A stretch of DNA of 64,000 nt, taken from assembly GCA_020912385.1 (NCBI GenBank), contig CP087221.1:620001-684000 (forward strand), read 5' to 3'. Position 1 is the first letter of the stretch; each line of letters opens with the position of its first letter. Origin of the DNA: Neofusicoccum parvum. Taxonomy: Eukaryota > Ascomycota > Dothideomycetes > Botryosphaeriales > Botryosphaeriaceae. Positions 11,645 to 21,774 of the stretch are shown here, piece by piece. The notes below the pieces were generated by a model. It saw only the letters and a list, made by a program, of their open reading frames with translations. It did not search any database and had not been told where the DNA came from. A program made the position numbers and the translations under genes.

Positions 11645-13170
11645 TCAAACAACCTCAGTATTAACAGTTCCCACCAGCCCATACGTATCTTCGTCCTGCA
11701 AATACTCCCATTCCCTCAGCTCCACCTTCCCTTCGTCCTCCACCACAGCATAAACCCTGCCCGACTGCGTTGCCGCGACCGATGAGTACCTTGCCACTCC
11801 CTGAAACGGGTTACCCGCAGCTGATGCATCGGTGCTGTACCATTCTCCCGTATCGATGTACTTGTTTAGGCGTAGCAGTGAGATGCCCCCAGAATCATTG
11901 TCTGGGTTTGTGTACAGTATCTGCACCCCGTTGACCGACCCGAGGGTGTCATTGTAGCCCCAGCTGAATCCGGCGAGATTGGCGGAGGGAGGAAGACGGG
12001 GGTTGTTCTTGTTGTCGAAGTGCTCTGCATAGCAGTCAGAAACAGTAGCGAACAGAGAGTGTGGTTGGGTTGGAGCTGCTGCTCACTTATGAAATCAAAC
12101 TTGCTGTTGTTGTAGTGATACTCATACAAAATATCCGAGTTCACGTAGAACAGCGAGACGTACGGTGACCCCTTGGCCGAGGTGTTGTAATCATAGATGT
12201 AGTGTGAAACAAGCGTGAGGCTGGAGTTCTGCGGTGGCTTGACGAGGTTGACGTCTTTGCTAGTAGAGATGGTGTTGTCGACTTGGATCTTGGCGCCTGA
12301 CGAGTCGATGATTTGGTAGTAGCCGTCGGCATCCTGGAACCAGGCGTCGGCATGGTCGGGGTCAGAGGGATGTTGGCAACTGTAGGAGGCCAGGTGGGAA
12401 GCATCGGGAACATTGAAGGCACTGTCGAAAGAGCCGAGAGCCCAGGCTGTGTCGTCAGGGTTCGAGGTTTGGAGTTGGCGGAGCCGGGAGGATGAGTCAA
12501 GGAAGTAGAGTGTGAGATTGGGCATGTTGGATGAGCATGCATAGAAGCTGGCTGCGATTTGCGTTGGTGTCTTGAAGAGGTCTGCGCGAGCGACGTTGCT
12601 GTCCTTGACATTTACTGGAGACACAGTCCAGGTCTTCGCGGATGAGTTCCATGCAGACTGGTAAATGCCATCACCCACGGTCTGAAAGAATACTCGCTGA
12701 TAATCGACAGTACCATCCGTGTAGTTGACTGCCGCTAGGTTGGTTTTCGGAAGAAATGAAGTTGCAGACTCGGAGTTGACATTTGGTGCGGGCGAGCTGG
12801 TGTCTGGAGCTCCACCTTTTGCCGCCAGCGTTCCTCCTACTCCACCCCCAACAGCCCCTCCAACAACCAATGTGAAGAGGACCGAGGCCACTATCCAGAA
12901 AGTCCTTTTGTGTAGCCCGCATATCCTTTTCTGTCCATGTGAAGGCGGTTCCCCTGCACTGGGGTGTATCGCTTCTGGCAAATCGTCCGGGTTGGCTCCA
13001 ACCTGCGGCAGTACGTTCGGGCCATGCTCCACCACACCTGGATACAAAGGTGATTCTTGCGATTTGTGAAGCTGTTCGCGTCTATTTGCCTCATCATCAA
13101 CTTCCAGCGTACTGTGGGGAGCGGAGCCGGGGATCTTGCTCGCGGGGGTTACGCTCCCACGCTCTTCCAT
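11645..13170 (-). CDS. Single-pass membrane protein with extracellular lectin-like (propeller) domain
   Basis: Exons 13170-12087 and 12024-11645 join through a 62-nt intron (GTGAGC to TGCAG) to give 487 residues. Residues 1-90 are polar and cytosolic. Residues ~91-113 form one membrane segment (FWIVASVLFTLVVGGAVGG) followed by a Gly-rich hinge. The remainder has many N-glycosylation sites (NYT, NSS, NLT, NTS) and repeated aromatic strands (GIYQSAW, LYFLDSSSRLRQL, YYQIIDSSG, VSLFYVNSD, VQILYTNP). This is the usual make-up of fungal type II membrane proteins annotated as fucose-specific-lectin-like beta propellers. Ligand and function are unknown. An alternative upstream start at 13308 stays in frame, and GT/AG signals there could make a small first exon. 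Confidence 0.7.
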
Positions 13171-14433
13171 GAGGGGCTGTGGGGGCACAAAAGGCTGAGA
13201 ATTGAAAGGCCCAATGTTCCCAGGGGATGCGCATTGCCATATGTATGTTAGCCTCAGCTTGTCCCAGGTTACCTGGCGCTTATTCGGGTCACACAGGGCT
13301 CGGGCCATGCTACCTCATCGTGCGGCTGATTCCTTGGCTATGCATGTTGTGGCTGACCTTAAGACCATGCTCTTTCTGTTGGGTTTCGAACGAACCGGAA
13401 CAAATTGTGTTCCATTCCCTAAAAAGAGCAAGCTAAATATGGTCGGTGGGGGCTGAAATGTGCGGGAGAAAACGCTACGGCTCCATCTTGAAGGGCCATC
13501 GTTACACAGAAAACCCACTTCACCCTAGCCATCGGCAGTGAAACTCTCCAGGAACAACCAATCACTTCTGAATCCAGGTTCCACTGAATGTCACGTAAAG
13601 CCGTGGCCTGATCTTATATTTCGGTGCCGAATCACCCGGATAAGTGACGCTTCCATGCTGAGTTTCTGCGGAATCTTCTACAACGCAGATTTGTTTTACC
13701 CAAAGACTCATAGCTGGCTAGGAGAGCGCTGTGCAGGGAAACGAGAGCAAATTGAGTTTGAAGGTCTGTAGTTTCAGAAATTGCCATCAGATATTGTAGG
13801 GCCAACTCTGATACGGAGGAAGTTGAGAAGGTGGAACATTCTTTGTTCACCTTTTAAGAGTATCGAAACACACACGTGGGCAATCAAGAGTTCCTGCTTG
13901 CTCCAAACCATATCGATGGGGAACGCGCCGGAGTCGGGAACTTCATCGTGATCCATTTTGAATCTGGCAAGACAAATGCGAGGCGATGCTGGAATGGGAT
14001 AAAGCCGATGGAGCTGAAGCGTTGGTTAGGCGTCGGGCTTGGCGTGATGCGGTGCAGCGGCTGCCTGAAAATAGTATATCCATGGTGGAAGAGAGGCAAA
14101 GCAGCGCGCCCCAAGAGCTCGGCAAGCAATCTTAATTATAGGAACGAGGACATTCAAAAGTGGCAAAGGACAAGAGGTCTAAGGGTAGCTACCATTACCC
14201 ATGCTGTAGACATAAACGAGACCGAGCGATGTCCGATACGAAGGGCTAAGCCGAAAGGGACAGTGCATCAGGACAAGGTGTACTGAGAAGGTTTGCGCTA
14301 GTTCACGTTCAAAATTTGACCAGGGTCTGAAGACCTACAATAAGCTACAAGAAGAACCTCTCGGGGCCAGAGAAACCGCCAGATCTCTGTGTATTCTCTT
14401 CCAAACGCTGCGACAGTCCATATTCGATGAAAG
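13171..14433. other. Divergent intergenic region
   Basis: This is the promoter-side interval between the lectin-like gene (minus) and the multipass membrane gene (plus). Open frames of up to ~136 codons occur, for example 13876-14286 plus, but show no domain, composition or codon signal of a real protein. Confidence 0.45.
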
Positions 14434-15221
14434 ATGAAGATGACACGACGACAGCCCTTGGAAATATTTGCTCTTTTGGTTGAACTTATCATTGTTGTCT
14501 GCACATTATCACTTTACGGAACTGCCCATGCTCGTGATCTGAGGGCTACACTTTGGGACATAGGTGGCCAGCACGGATGGAACTCGAATCCACGACTTCG
14601 GGTGTACTTCCACGCCAACCATCAAGAGCCGCCTGAGATACCACTGGTCTGGAGCCCGAGGTAATTTTTCTCCATTGCTTTTCTTCTCGACAAAGCGGTC
14701 GTGTTGAGACTGTTGCTCACAGGGTCTCCAGATTCAGCGCCTCGAGTCTCGCAATTGCAGTCGTTGGAACCGTGGTGTTCATTACCAAAGCTACGCTTCT
14801 CTACTTCAGAGTCAGCTTTGTGAGCATCAATGCTCTGTACGATGTCGCTCTATCCATACTTTGGGCATACGGCGCTTCTTCTCAGCTATCCAGTGACCTC
14901 ACGGATCCGCAAAACCTAAGCCCTCGACCGTGGTACCTTGAGAGAAGCTGTGCCGCGGTCGGAAGTGAGAACAGCTGTGATTGCACGTTCGGCAGGCTCT
15001 TGTTTGCTTTTGCAATCACCTGTTTGTGAGCCACCTCCCGAAATCTCTTGCTGGCCATTGATCGCTGACTGCAGCTTCGGTGGAGAATGCTCTACCTCAT
15101 CCGTCTCACACTCATAGTCTTAGGTCTGGCTTACAGGTGTGGTCGACAGCAGGTACTTGACGAAGAAGCGGAGAGATTCTTTGGCCTCTGGGATGAGCAG
15201 GACCTCTGCAACCAGGCTTAA
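14434..15221 (+). CDS. Fungal multipass membrane protein of unknown function
   Basis: Three exons, 14434-14660, 14723-15025 and 15086-15221, give 221 residues in phase. The last acceptor is the less usual GTGGAG; using the stronger GCTGACTGCAG six bases earlier would break the frame. The protein opens with a membrane segment (residues ~9-29, IFALLVELIIVVCTLSLYG). It then carries the loop DLRATLWDIGGQHGWNSNP and HANHQEPPEIPLVW, followed by three more hydrophobic segments and a charged tail. The WNSNPR and EPPEIPL loop motifs recall a family seen only in filamentous ascomycetes and lacking a known role. Other splice choices at the third exon remain possible. Confidence 0.65.
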
Positions 15222-15947
15222 AAATTACGGACGAGCAATGTCCATCATATGGCTACCCAGCGAGTAATTCGAGTACAGCTACGTTGGACGCATTCGGAAT
15301 AGATCACTAAGCAGAACCTCAATCCAAACACGAACATTGCAGCTTGTTGGTTTTGTCTTGGTGCGATTTTTCACGCAATGCTCGGGGTTTTCAACCCCCC
15401 ACCCAATCGATATCTTCTTATCTTGCAGAATGCCCTGCGTCTGATATCGGGGGCTATGGAACACTTCAGGCAGGTCTATACACTGCAAGTGGGGGCCAAA
15501 GAGGCTGGTTGAAGGCTTTCCAACTCTCATGAGCGAATTCAATCCCTGCCAATGGTTGAGGATACTGATTGGATTTAGTCGTTTTACTTTAATCTCAGCT
15601 GGCAACAGAAAAAAGATGCTTTTACGCTAAGAAGAGTGGCTGGGCGCATGCCTCTGCAAGTGGCGTTGATAGCGTCAGTAGTTCCGACCGTAGAGATCGG
15701 CAAGTGCGACACCAAATAGTAAACTGCGTCAGGTCTCTACTCCTCCGGTAGGCCAGTGATTCGTTGTTCTTCGTGACCCTTGACCGAAGGTGCGGGGTAA
15801 ATATTGCCGAGACATGGGTATCTGCTCCAGTATAAAAACGAGGGGTGAAACAGGATAAGAGAAAGTGTGTGCAGAACGTTTGCTCACCATTTGCGCTTGA
15901 ACGGTAGTTGGATCCGCACAGTCATCAGATATCCTTCAACAGTAACC
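15222..15947. other. Intergenic, promoter of the PhyH gene
   Basis: This interval holds the presumed promoter of the dioxygenase gene, including a TATA box listed separately. A 108-codon minus frame at 15279-15605 shows no protein features and is not accepted. Confidence 0.5.
15831..15837 (+). promoter_or_regulatory. TATA box of the PhyH dioxygenase gene
   Basis: A clean TATAAAA lies 111 bp upstream of the ATG at 15948, a spacing that allows a normal start site and short leader. Few genes in this window have such a clear box, which suits a regulated rather than constitutive gene. Confidence 0.55.
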
Positions 15948-16766
15948 ATGGATGCCGACAAACGCGCAGAAGCCCGCGCCCACCTGAAGGAGAACGGTTG
16001 GGTCAGGGTCCCCTCAGTGCTTTCCAGCTCCGAAGCCTCCACCATCCTCGCGCGCCTCTGGAAAGCCAAAGAAACAGCCGAAGCGCGCGGCGACGACACC
16101 TTCCTCCCCTGGCTCGACCCAAACGAGAGCAATGTCCGTATCTTCTACCTGCTCGAGCTGGACGCCATCTTCCGCGACCTGATCTCGCACCCGACGGCCG
16201 TCGACATGGTCAAGTCGGTGCTGGGCGACAACTTCCTCATCTCCAACTTCACGGCCAACATCGCGCGCCCGGGATCCAAGAGCATGGCACTGCACTCCGA
16301 CATGAGCATCGTGTTTCCCGATCCGTGGAAGGAGGTGTGGGCGCTGAACGTCATCTGGTGTCTGACGGACGTCAACGCTGAGAACGGGGCGACGCGTTAC
16401 ATCCCCGGCTCCAACAAATGGATCACGCGGAACGAGGTGCCGCCGAATGCGCCGGACTTGCTGAAGCCGTTTGAGGCGAACGCGGGGGATATCATCGTCA
16501 TGGATGGGCGCGTGTGGCACACGAGCGGCGCAAATGTGACGGCGGACCAGGACCGGGCTCTGCTGTTCGGATACTACACTGCCCCGTTCATGCGGCAGCA
16601 GGTCAACTGGACCGCAAAGCTTCCAAGGGAGTTGCAGGAGGAGTTGAGCCCGGAGATGAGGGAGTGGCTGGGGTTGAATCCGAATGCGAATATTGGCGCC
16701 ACCGGGGATCTGAGGTTTATGTCTGTACAGTATCCAGAACACGCGGAGAAGGCTGCCGTGGCCTAG
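15948..16766 (+). CDS. Phytanoyl-CoA dioxygenase (PhyH)-family Fe(II)/2-oxoglutarate oxygenase
   Basis: A single exon of 272 residues, starting at ACCATGG, the best context in the frame. The Fe(II) triad is visible as H116-x-D118 in ALHSDMS and H191 in VWHTSG. R203 in DRALLFGYY fits the 2-oxoglutarate carboxylate anchor. The length is normal for fungal PhyH enzymes. Such enzymes hydroxylate, desaturate or rearrange small molecules and are common tailoring enzymes in fungal terpenoid and meroterpenoid pathways. The gene is tail-to-tail with the terpene synthase at 17582-18740, with only a decayed TPR fragment between. A shared pathway is an inference from position; substrate cannot be read from sequence. 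Confidence 0.88.
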   Translation: MDADKRAEARAHLKENGWVRVPSVLSSSEASTILARLWKAKETAEARGDDTFLPWLDPNESNVRIFYLLELDAIFRDLISHPTAVDMVKSVLGDNFLISNFTANIARPGSKSMALHSDMSIVFPDPWKEVWALNVIWCLTDVNAENGATRYIPGSNKWITRNEVPPNAPDLLKPFEANAGDIIVMDGRVWHTSGANVTADQDRALLFGYYTAPFMRQQVNWTAKLPRELQEELSPEMREWLGLNPNANIGATGDLRFMSVQYPEHAEKAAVA

Positions 16767-16900
16767 GCTGGCTACATAGTTCTCATTCCTGCTATTGCTG
16801 TGGGGGCTTTACATCTCTCCGGTCATTGTACAGCAAATCTGAACGAAGACTTCAACTCCCTGCACATATGTGTACATGATCAATTTGTGACTTGTTGCAG

Positions 16901-17313
16901 CAAGAATATACTCTTCACACGCTAGCAGTTGAAGCCGCAGCCCTTGGGGAAGTCCATGGGGATTATCTCGACACACTTGGAAGAGCAATGGTGGAGAGAC
17001 CCACCGTCGCTGTTTGGTTGCGGAGTTGAAGTCGGGTGAGACGTATTTCCACAACGGCGACATCGACAAGGGTTTGCAAATCATAGAAGACCTTGCTCGA
17101 CGTCTCAAAAATGTTGGATCCAACTCGAGCGGGGAATCTTAATATTTTATGTATTCCCTGAGCAAGCTGTACAGAATGTATAGACGGTATGAGGACGCAC
17201 TACCGATGTTGTGCAATGTTGTCAATTCGGCACGAGGGAAATTATGGGAGAACATCCCACGCCATCTGACCTTTAGGACCGAACTCGCTGCATGCTTCAC
17301 TGATCCTTGGTAA
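16901..17313 (+). pseudogene. Decayed tetratricopeptide-repeat (TPR) gene fragment
   Basis: One stretch reads QEYTLHTLAVEAAALGEVHG then DYLDTLGRAMVER, then loses frame. A second frame reads AELKSGETYFHNGDIDKGLQ, then IIEDLARRLKNVGSN, a stop, and LSKLYRMYRRYEDALPMLCN followed by NVVNSARGKLWENIPRH, ending at 17313. The spacing of small and aromatic residues is that of helical TPR units. The in-frame stop and the frame break argue for a relic, perhaps of the TPR tail of a fungal STAND protein. No start, ATPase core or splice signals were found. Confidence 0.4.
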
Positions 17314-17581
17314 ATCACCAGCATTATGAGTGTATAACTAAATGATGGTGATAGCGTCATGTAATAAAACGTTTGCGTGAAAGTATTGAGTTGATCATTC
17401 CAGGTCAATTCTTTTTTCTCTATGAGCAGAGGATATCTGGAAGTAGGCATTATCTGGGGCTGGAATTGGAAGAATTGAACCTCTGAAAGCCAATATCAAG
17501 GATATCTAAATGACAGCCAGTATTGGTCAAAGAGCTATTGTGAAGACCCAAAAAACCTCTCATTATTAGACACAGTACGGC

Positions 17582-18740
17582 CTAAGCCCCCAAAGCCAGA
17601 GCAATCTCCGCCGCCCTATGCGCATTGTAGCGCGGGCAGCTGCTGGCCCAGTACATGTTGCCGCCAGCACATAGCACAATCGCGTCAACATAGCGGCGGG
17701 CCTCCTCGCTCTTCTCACCAACAGCCAGCCACCTGTTGACCTCGCTGACAAGGCGCTGCTCCATGTCCGCGATTAGGGTCTTGAGGTGCTCGTGAGCGGT
17801 GGGCTCGGACAGGCCGTGCTCGCGCATGATGACGTTCACGGCATTCATAGCGCGGCCACCCTGCTGCGCCGTGGCCTTCTCTTTGGGCCAGCTCCAGTAG
17901 TCGTTGACAAGAGCCATGTGGCCCATGCCGGTGGAAGCGATGTGGTCGGAGTCGGCGAGTTCGGCGTCGGTGAGGTTGAGGTCGAGGCCGTAGCGAAGGA
18001 GGGTGAGCCAGAGCCTGCATGTGGGGATCAGCGTCAAAGTTCAGGAACTCAGAGAAGAGAAAGGAATTGAGTACTCACAGGGCATCGCAGTCCGCCTTGC
18101 GGTATGGCAGATATTCCTCGACGGTCTTGAATTCATCGACCTCCTTGGTGTCGACCTGCTCGTAGTACTGGCGCTGTACGTCAAGAACTACCAAACCGAG
18201 CTTAGGATCGGTAGACAAGAGGCGCTGGACCCAAGGCAACATGATAGCCTGAATCGGGGTCTTGGGCTTGAAATCAGGGTCCTCCATGACCGCGGCGAAG
18301 AACTTGTGAATTGGGAGGTCCCACTTCTCGCGGGCCTCGATGGCGTTGGTAGACTCGGCACTGTCGTCCCAGAGAGCCATGAGGCCGGTCCAGTAGGTCA
18401 GGACCTCTATGCGCTCGGGAAGAGTCTAGAGATTGTAAACGGCAAGCGTGAGAGCTAGCGTGAGATACGGTAGGGAAGGGAAACATACCTCGCAGAAGGC
18501 CACGGTGCAGCCATTGCCGGTTCTGTTGACTAGGCCAGCACCCTCACAATTCTGATCGCGGCCATCTCCGATGATGGCAGCCCAGTCCTTTAGGACCTGC
18601 GCACAAGCAGCATTGGCGATCTCATCATGCTTGCCGATGCGGACTGGGAGAGAGGTGAAGCCCCCAAACTTGCCAATGTCTTCAGGGGCGACCGCGGTGG
18701 AGACGCGGTGGTCGATATTGAGGTTATCAAGGATGGTCAT
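17582..18740 (-). CDS. Class I terpene synthase, single cyclase domain
   Basis: Exons 18740-18489, 18425-18079 and 18014-17582, joined through 63- and 64-nt introns, encode 343 residues. The Mg2+-binding acidic motif is D104-D105-S-A-E108 in LMALWDDSAE. The second metal motif is complete: N237-D-x-x-S241-x-x-x-E245 in LVNDYWSWPKE. The N-terminal stretch (GFTSLPVRIGKHDEIA, then ETLPERIEVLTYW just before the aspartates) resembles cyclase domains of fungal chimeric di/sesterterpene synthases such as fusicoccadiene synthase. Those normally continue into a prenyltransferase domain, which is absent here. The enzyme would therefore need a separate supply of FPP, GGPP or GFPP. Product unknown. Flanking PhyH and hydrolase genes suggest a small cluster. 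Confidence 0.85.
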
Positions 18741-20064
18741 CTTGTTGGGATCGTTGATTGAGGGTAAGTGAAGGGAACAGGGTCAATTTGATATTATTTG
18801 AAAGGTTGTGAAGCGGAACAGAAGGAGGGGGAAGTTGTCGTGAAGCGAGTTTGTGAGGAAGATGAGGTCGAGCTGGTGTAGCTTTGAATATATGCATGCA
18901 CTCCAGGGTAAATTTCAGCGCACAGCTGCTCATAGAATTGCTCGAGGGTTCCTCTTGAGCTACCATAAAGACAAGAACACTGCCCAATGACAGAATGAGG
19001 CTCTATTCCGCCCTCATGTGGCACAGCATTTGAATCTTCCGACGGGCATGAATGAGTGACGCAAAAGACGGCAGAGCAGATGACAGCAATCCTGCGGAAT
19101 GGTTTCGAAGCCGATGTCAATGAACAAAAGGATCCGCGGATCAATGATATTCGCTGGTGATGTGACTGTTCATCTTTCAGACATTCAGTACCAATGGTGG
19201 CTGCATGAGGCATTGGTTCCAAATGCAAGTAGACAATGAAAAATACCGCGGCGCCGTGATCGAATGGAGATGATGATGATGCAGCGAGCTACGAATACCG
19301 TGTCATTGAGGAGATTGCGACAGCCACCAACTCGCTTCTGTAGTAACACAGTCAACGGTTTTGGTGCGGTGGGACCCTTGTAGCCTATGAAATAGAACCG
19401 AGGTTGAGAACGCGAGTTGATCAAAAGGAACGGGATGCGGCAGGAGGACAAAAACAGAATGTGGCTCAGGCTTTCTATAGAAACAAGAGAATAAGAAAGC
19501 ACCAGCAGAGAGGCGCGTCTAACCTTAATCTCGCTAAGGGAAGGAAGTGACGACAGCCGGTGCGATGGAAAAATACAACAAGTCACATACGTGTCGGGTG
19601 CGTGTTTAAAGCCACCCGCGCGGCCCGGGAACGTCCAGCAAGCGATGTCTGAGATTCGGGGGGTGCGATTGGTCCAGCAAGGTGATCGGCAAACGGTGCC
19701 TTACAGAAAGGTGGTCGAGGTATGCAATTGTCGAACGATTAGCCAGCGGGCCCAAGGCTGTGGCCGATAGCGGCGAGACCCGGTGACCCAGAGCAGTGGC
19801 ATGTGAGCATTGATCCGTCGGACAGGCAGGTCTGACTAAGAGGTAACGGCATGATGCCGGTTGACGAAGTCTGAAGTGTGGAGCTCTGGGCAGAGAAAGA
19901 GGAGGCGTAGGTGAGGGGTGCAGAGGTGTGGTCTGATTTGGCTTCGGCGGGGAAACCTCGCTTGAGGTGGCAGGTGGGGATCATTGGGCGTTAAGTACCT
20001 CTCTCTTCCGCCCCGCGCCGCCGACTCTTCACAGGCAGTCCGTTCCTCCAGCCCGCTGTTCAAG
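18741..20064. other. Intergenic between terpene synthase and hydrolase genes
   Basis: The terpene synthase starts leftward and the hydrolase rightward, so this 1.3 kb holds both promoters. Minus-strand frames of 133-144 codons at 18794-19228 and 19185-19586 are Ser-rich and featureless; none is accepted as a gene. A cluster regulator gene is not present here. Confidence 0.5.
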
Positions 20065-21217
20065 ATGTTGATCGAAGAAACCCACAAAGATGTGCCCACC
20101 CAGGCCGGTGGTGACATGCGTGAGCATTGGCCTTCCTTGACACTCGGATGCCCCGCTGACCCGCCATAGGCGTCTTCATCTTCCACCCCAAGCTTGAGGG
20201 CTACCCCAAGGCCAAGTTCCCTGGTGTTGTTGTCTTCAGCGAAATCTATCAGGGTATGAAGCTGTGCTTTCCTTGCATTGGCTCTTTCTCGCGCTTTTCT
20301 CCTCCCCATCAAGTCTGCGCGCATTTGCCATTTGCTCCGAGCGACGAGCGGCAACAACTTCATCGCTAAACGCACTTCTTTCCAATCGTCAAATGCCCAC
20401 ATACTCTCTCGTTCTACGAATTCATTCCTGACTGTTCATTCATGCTCTTCGCGATTTTCTTTATGGACTGGCTATGCCGCTCCCCCTCCTGTTGAAAACT
20501 CACCCGCCGTCTTCCACCCACCCTTCTGACCTCCCCCCAGTGACCGGCCCCGTCGCCCGCTTCGCCCGCCAAATCGCCAGCCACGGCTACATCGCCGCCG
20601 CCGTATCCTCGTACCACGAATTCACCGGCCCCGAGCCGCTCTCCTACGACGGGCCCGGCACGGACAAGGGCAACGAGCTCAAGATCACCAAGGAAGTCTC
20701 GGCCTACGACGAGGACTCGCGGCTGGCCATCGACCTGCTGCTCGCGCTGCCGACCTGCAACGGGCGGGTCGGCACGACGGGCATGTGCCTGGGCGGGCAC
20801 CTGGCCTTCCGGTGCGCGCTGGACGCGCGCATCAGCGCCGCCGTCTGCTTCTTCGCCACCGACATCCACAGCGCCACGCTCGGCAAGGGCAAGCAGGACG
20901 ACAGCCTCAAGCGCGCCGCCGCCGGCGACATCAAGGGCGAGCTGGTCATGATCTTCGGCAAGCGCGACACCCACGTCCCCGCCGCCGGCCGCGACCTGAT
21001 CCGCAAGACCCTGCACGACGCCGGCGTCGCCTTCAACTTCTACGAGGTCGCCTGGGCCCAGCACGCCTTCATCCGCGACGAGCTGTCCAAGGGCCGCTAC
21101 GACGCCGCCATCACCGGCATTTGCTTCCAGATGCTGCTCGAGCTGTTCAACCGCACGCTGCGCTCCGACCTGGGCCCGCGTGAGGGTAATGTGGGTGAGC
21201 CCGAGGACGTGTGCTGA
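20065..21217 (+). CDS. Dienelactone hydrolase-family enzyme
   Basis: Exons 20065-20119, 20170-20253 and 20541-21217 give 271 residues in phase; introns are 50 and 287 nt, the second unusually long for this locus. The catalytic set of the DLH family is visible: E43 in VVVFSEIYQ, the nucleophile C129 in GTTGMCLGGHLAF, D189 in FGKRDTHVP and H221 in WAQHAFIRDE. A Cys nucleophile in GxCxGG is the hallmark separating DLH from serine esterases. Homologs open lactone rings or hydrolyse esters; several fungal ones sit in degradative or secondary-metabolite clusters. The gene lies 1.3 kb from the terpene synthase in divergent orientation. Substrate is unknown. Confidence 0.87.
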
Positions 21218-21774
21218 GCGGGATGACGGAGACGGATGAGTCCATGATTTCCCAAAGCGCGGGATGCTATGTAGTCGGCCGTCCAAATTTCCCGTATGCT
21301 TAGCTTCGACTTTTCTCGAGGCGGAATGTCAAAATAGCTCATGCGAAGTAGTAAGTTTGTATGACTTGATCACAATAAAAATGATGGGCACCATTTCACA
21401 CGTTCTTACATCGAGAGTCTCGTCAAGCATGCTTTTTGTCCAAAGAGATGATGCGTAGGCCATCTCCGTCTATTCTCGAAAGCGAAAACAAAAAATAACA
21501 GGCAAGAAGTGAAACAAGAACCAAGGTCTGTAGTGACTATGATGATCATTTCCTCCCCATCTAAACCGCTAAAACGCCCTCCAATTTGTCTTATGTGTGT
21601 CGTCAAGGAAAAGCAGGCGTGCATTTTCATCGATGAGTCATTAACACACATATGCCTTTTTGTGTCTCTTCTGCCAGTGGGAATCAAACAACCCTTGCCT
21701 CTCCACAATGCATGCATGAATGGCTTCTGTCCGAAACGCCTGTTCATAAGATGTCCATCCTGTCAACTCTCCAT
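21218..21774. other. Intergenic between two convergent genes
   Basis: The hydrolase (plus) and SSZ1 (minus) end toward each other here. The A/T-rich stretch around 21360-21640 fits 3' UTR and polyadenylation sequence. No gene is seen. Confidence 0.5.

Noticed and set aside
13876..14286. 136-codon plus-strand frame
   Set aside because: Mixed composition without motifs or a following exon; likely chance.
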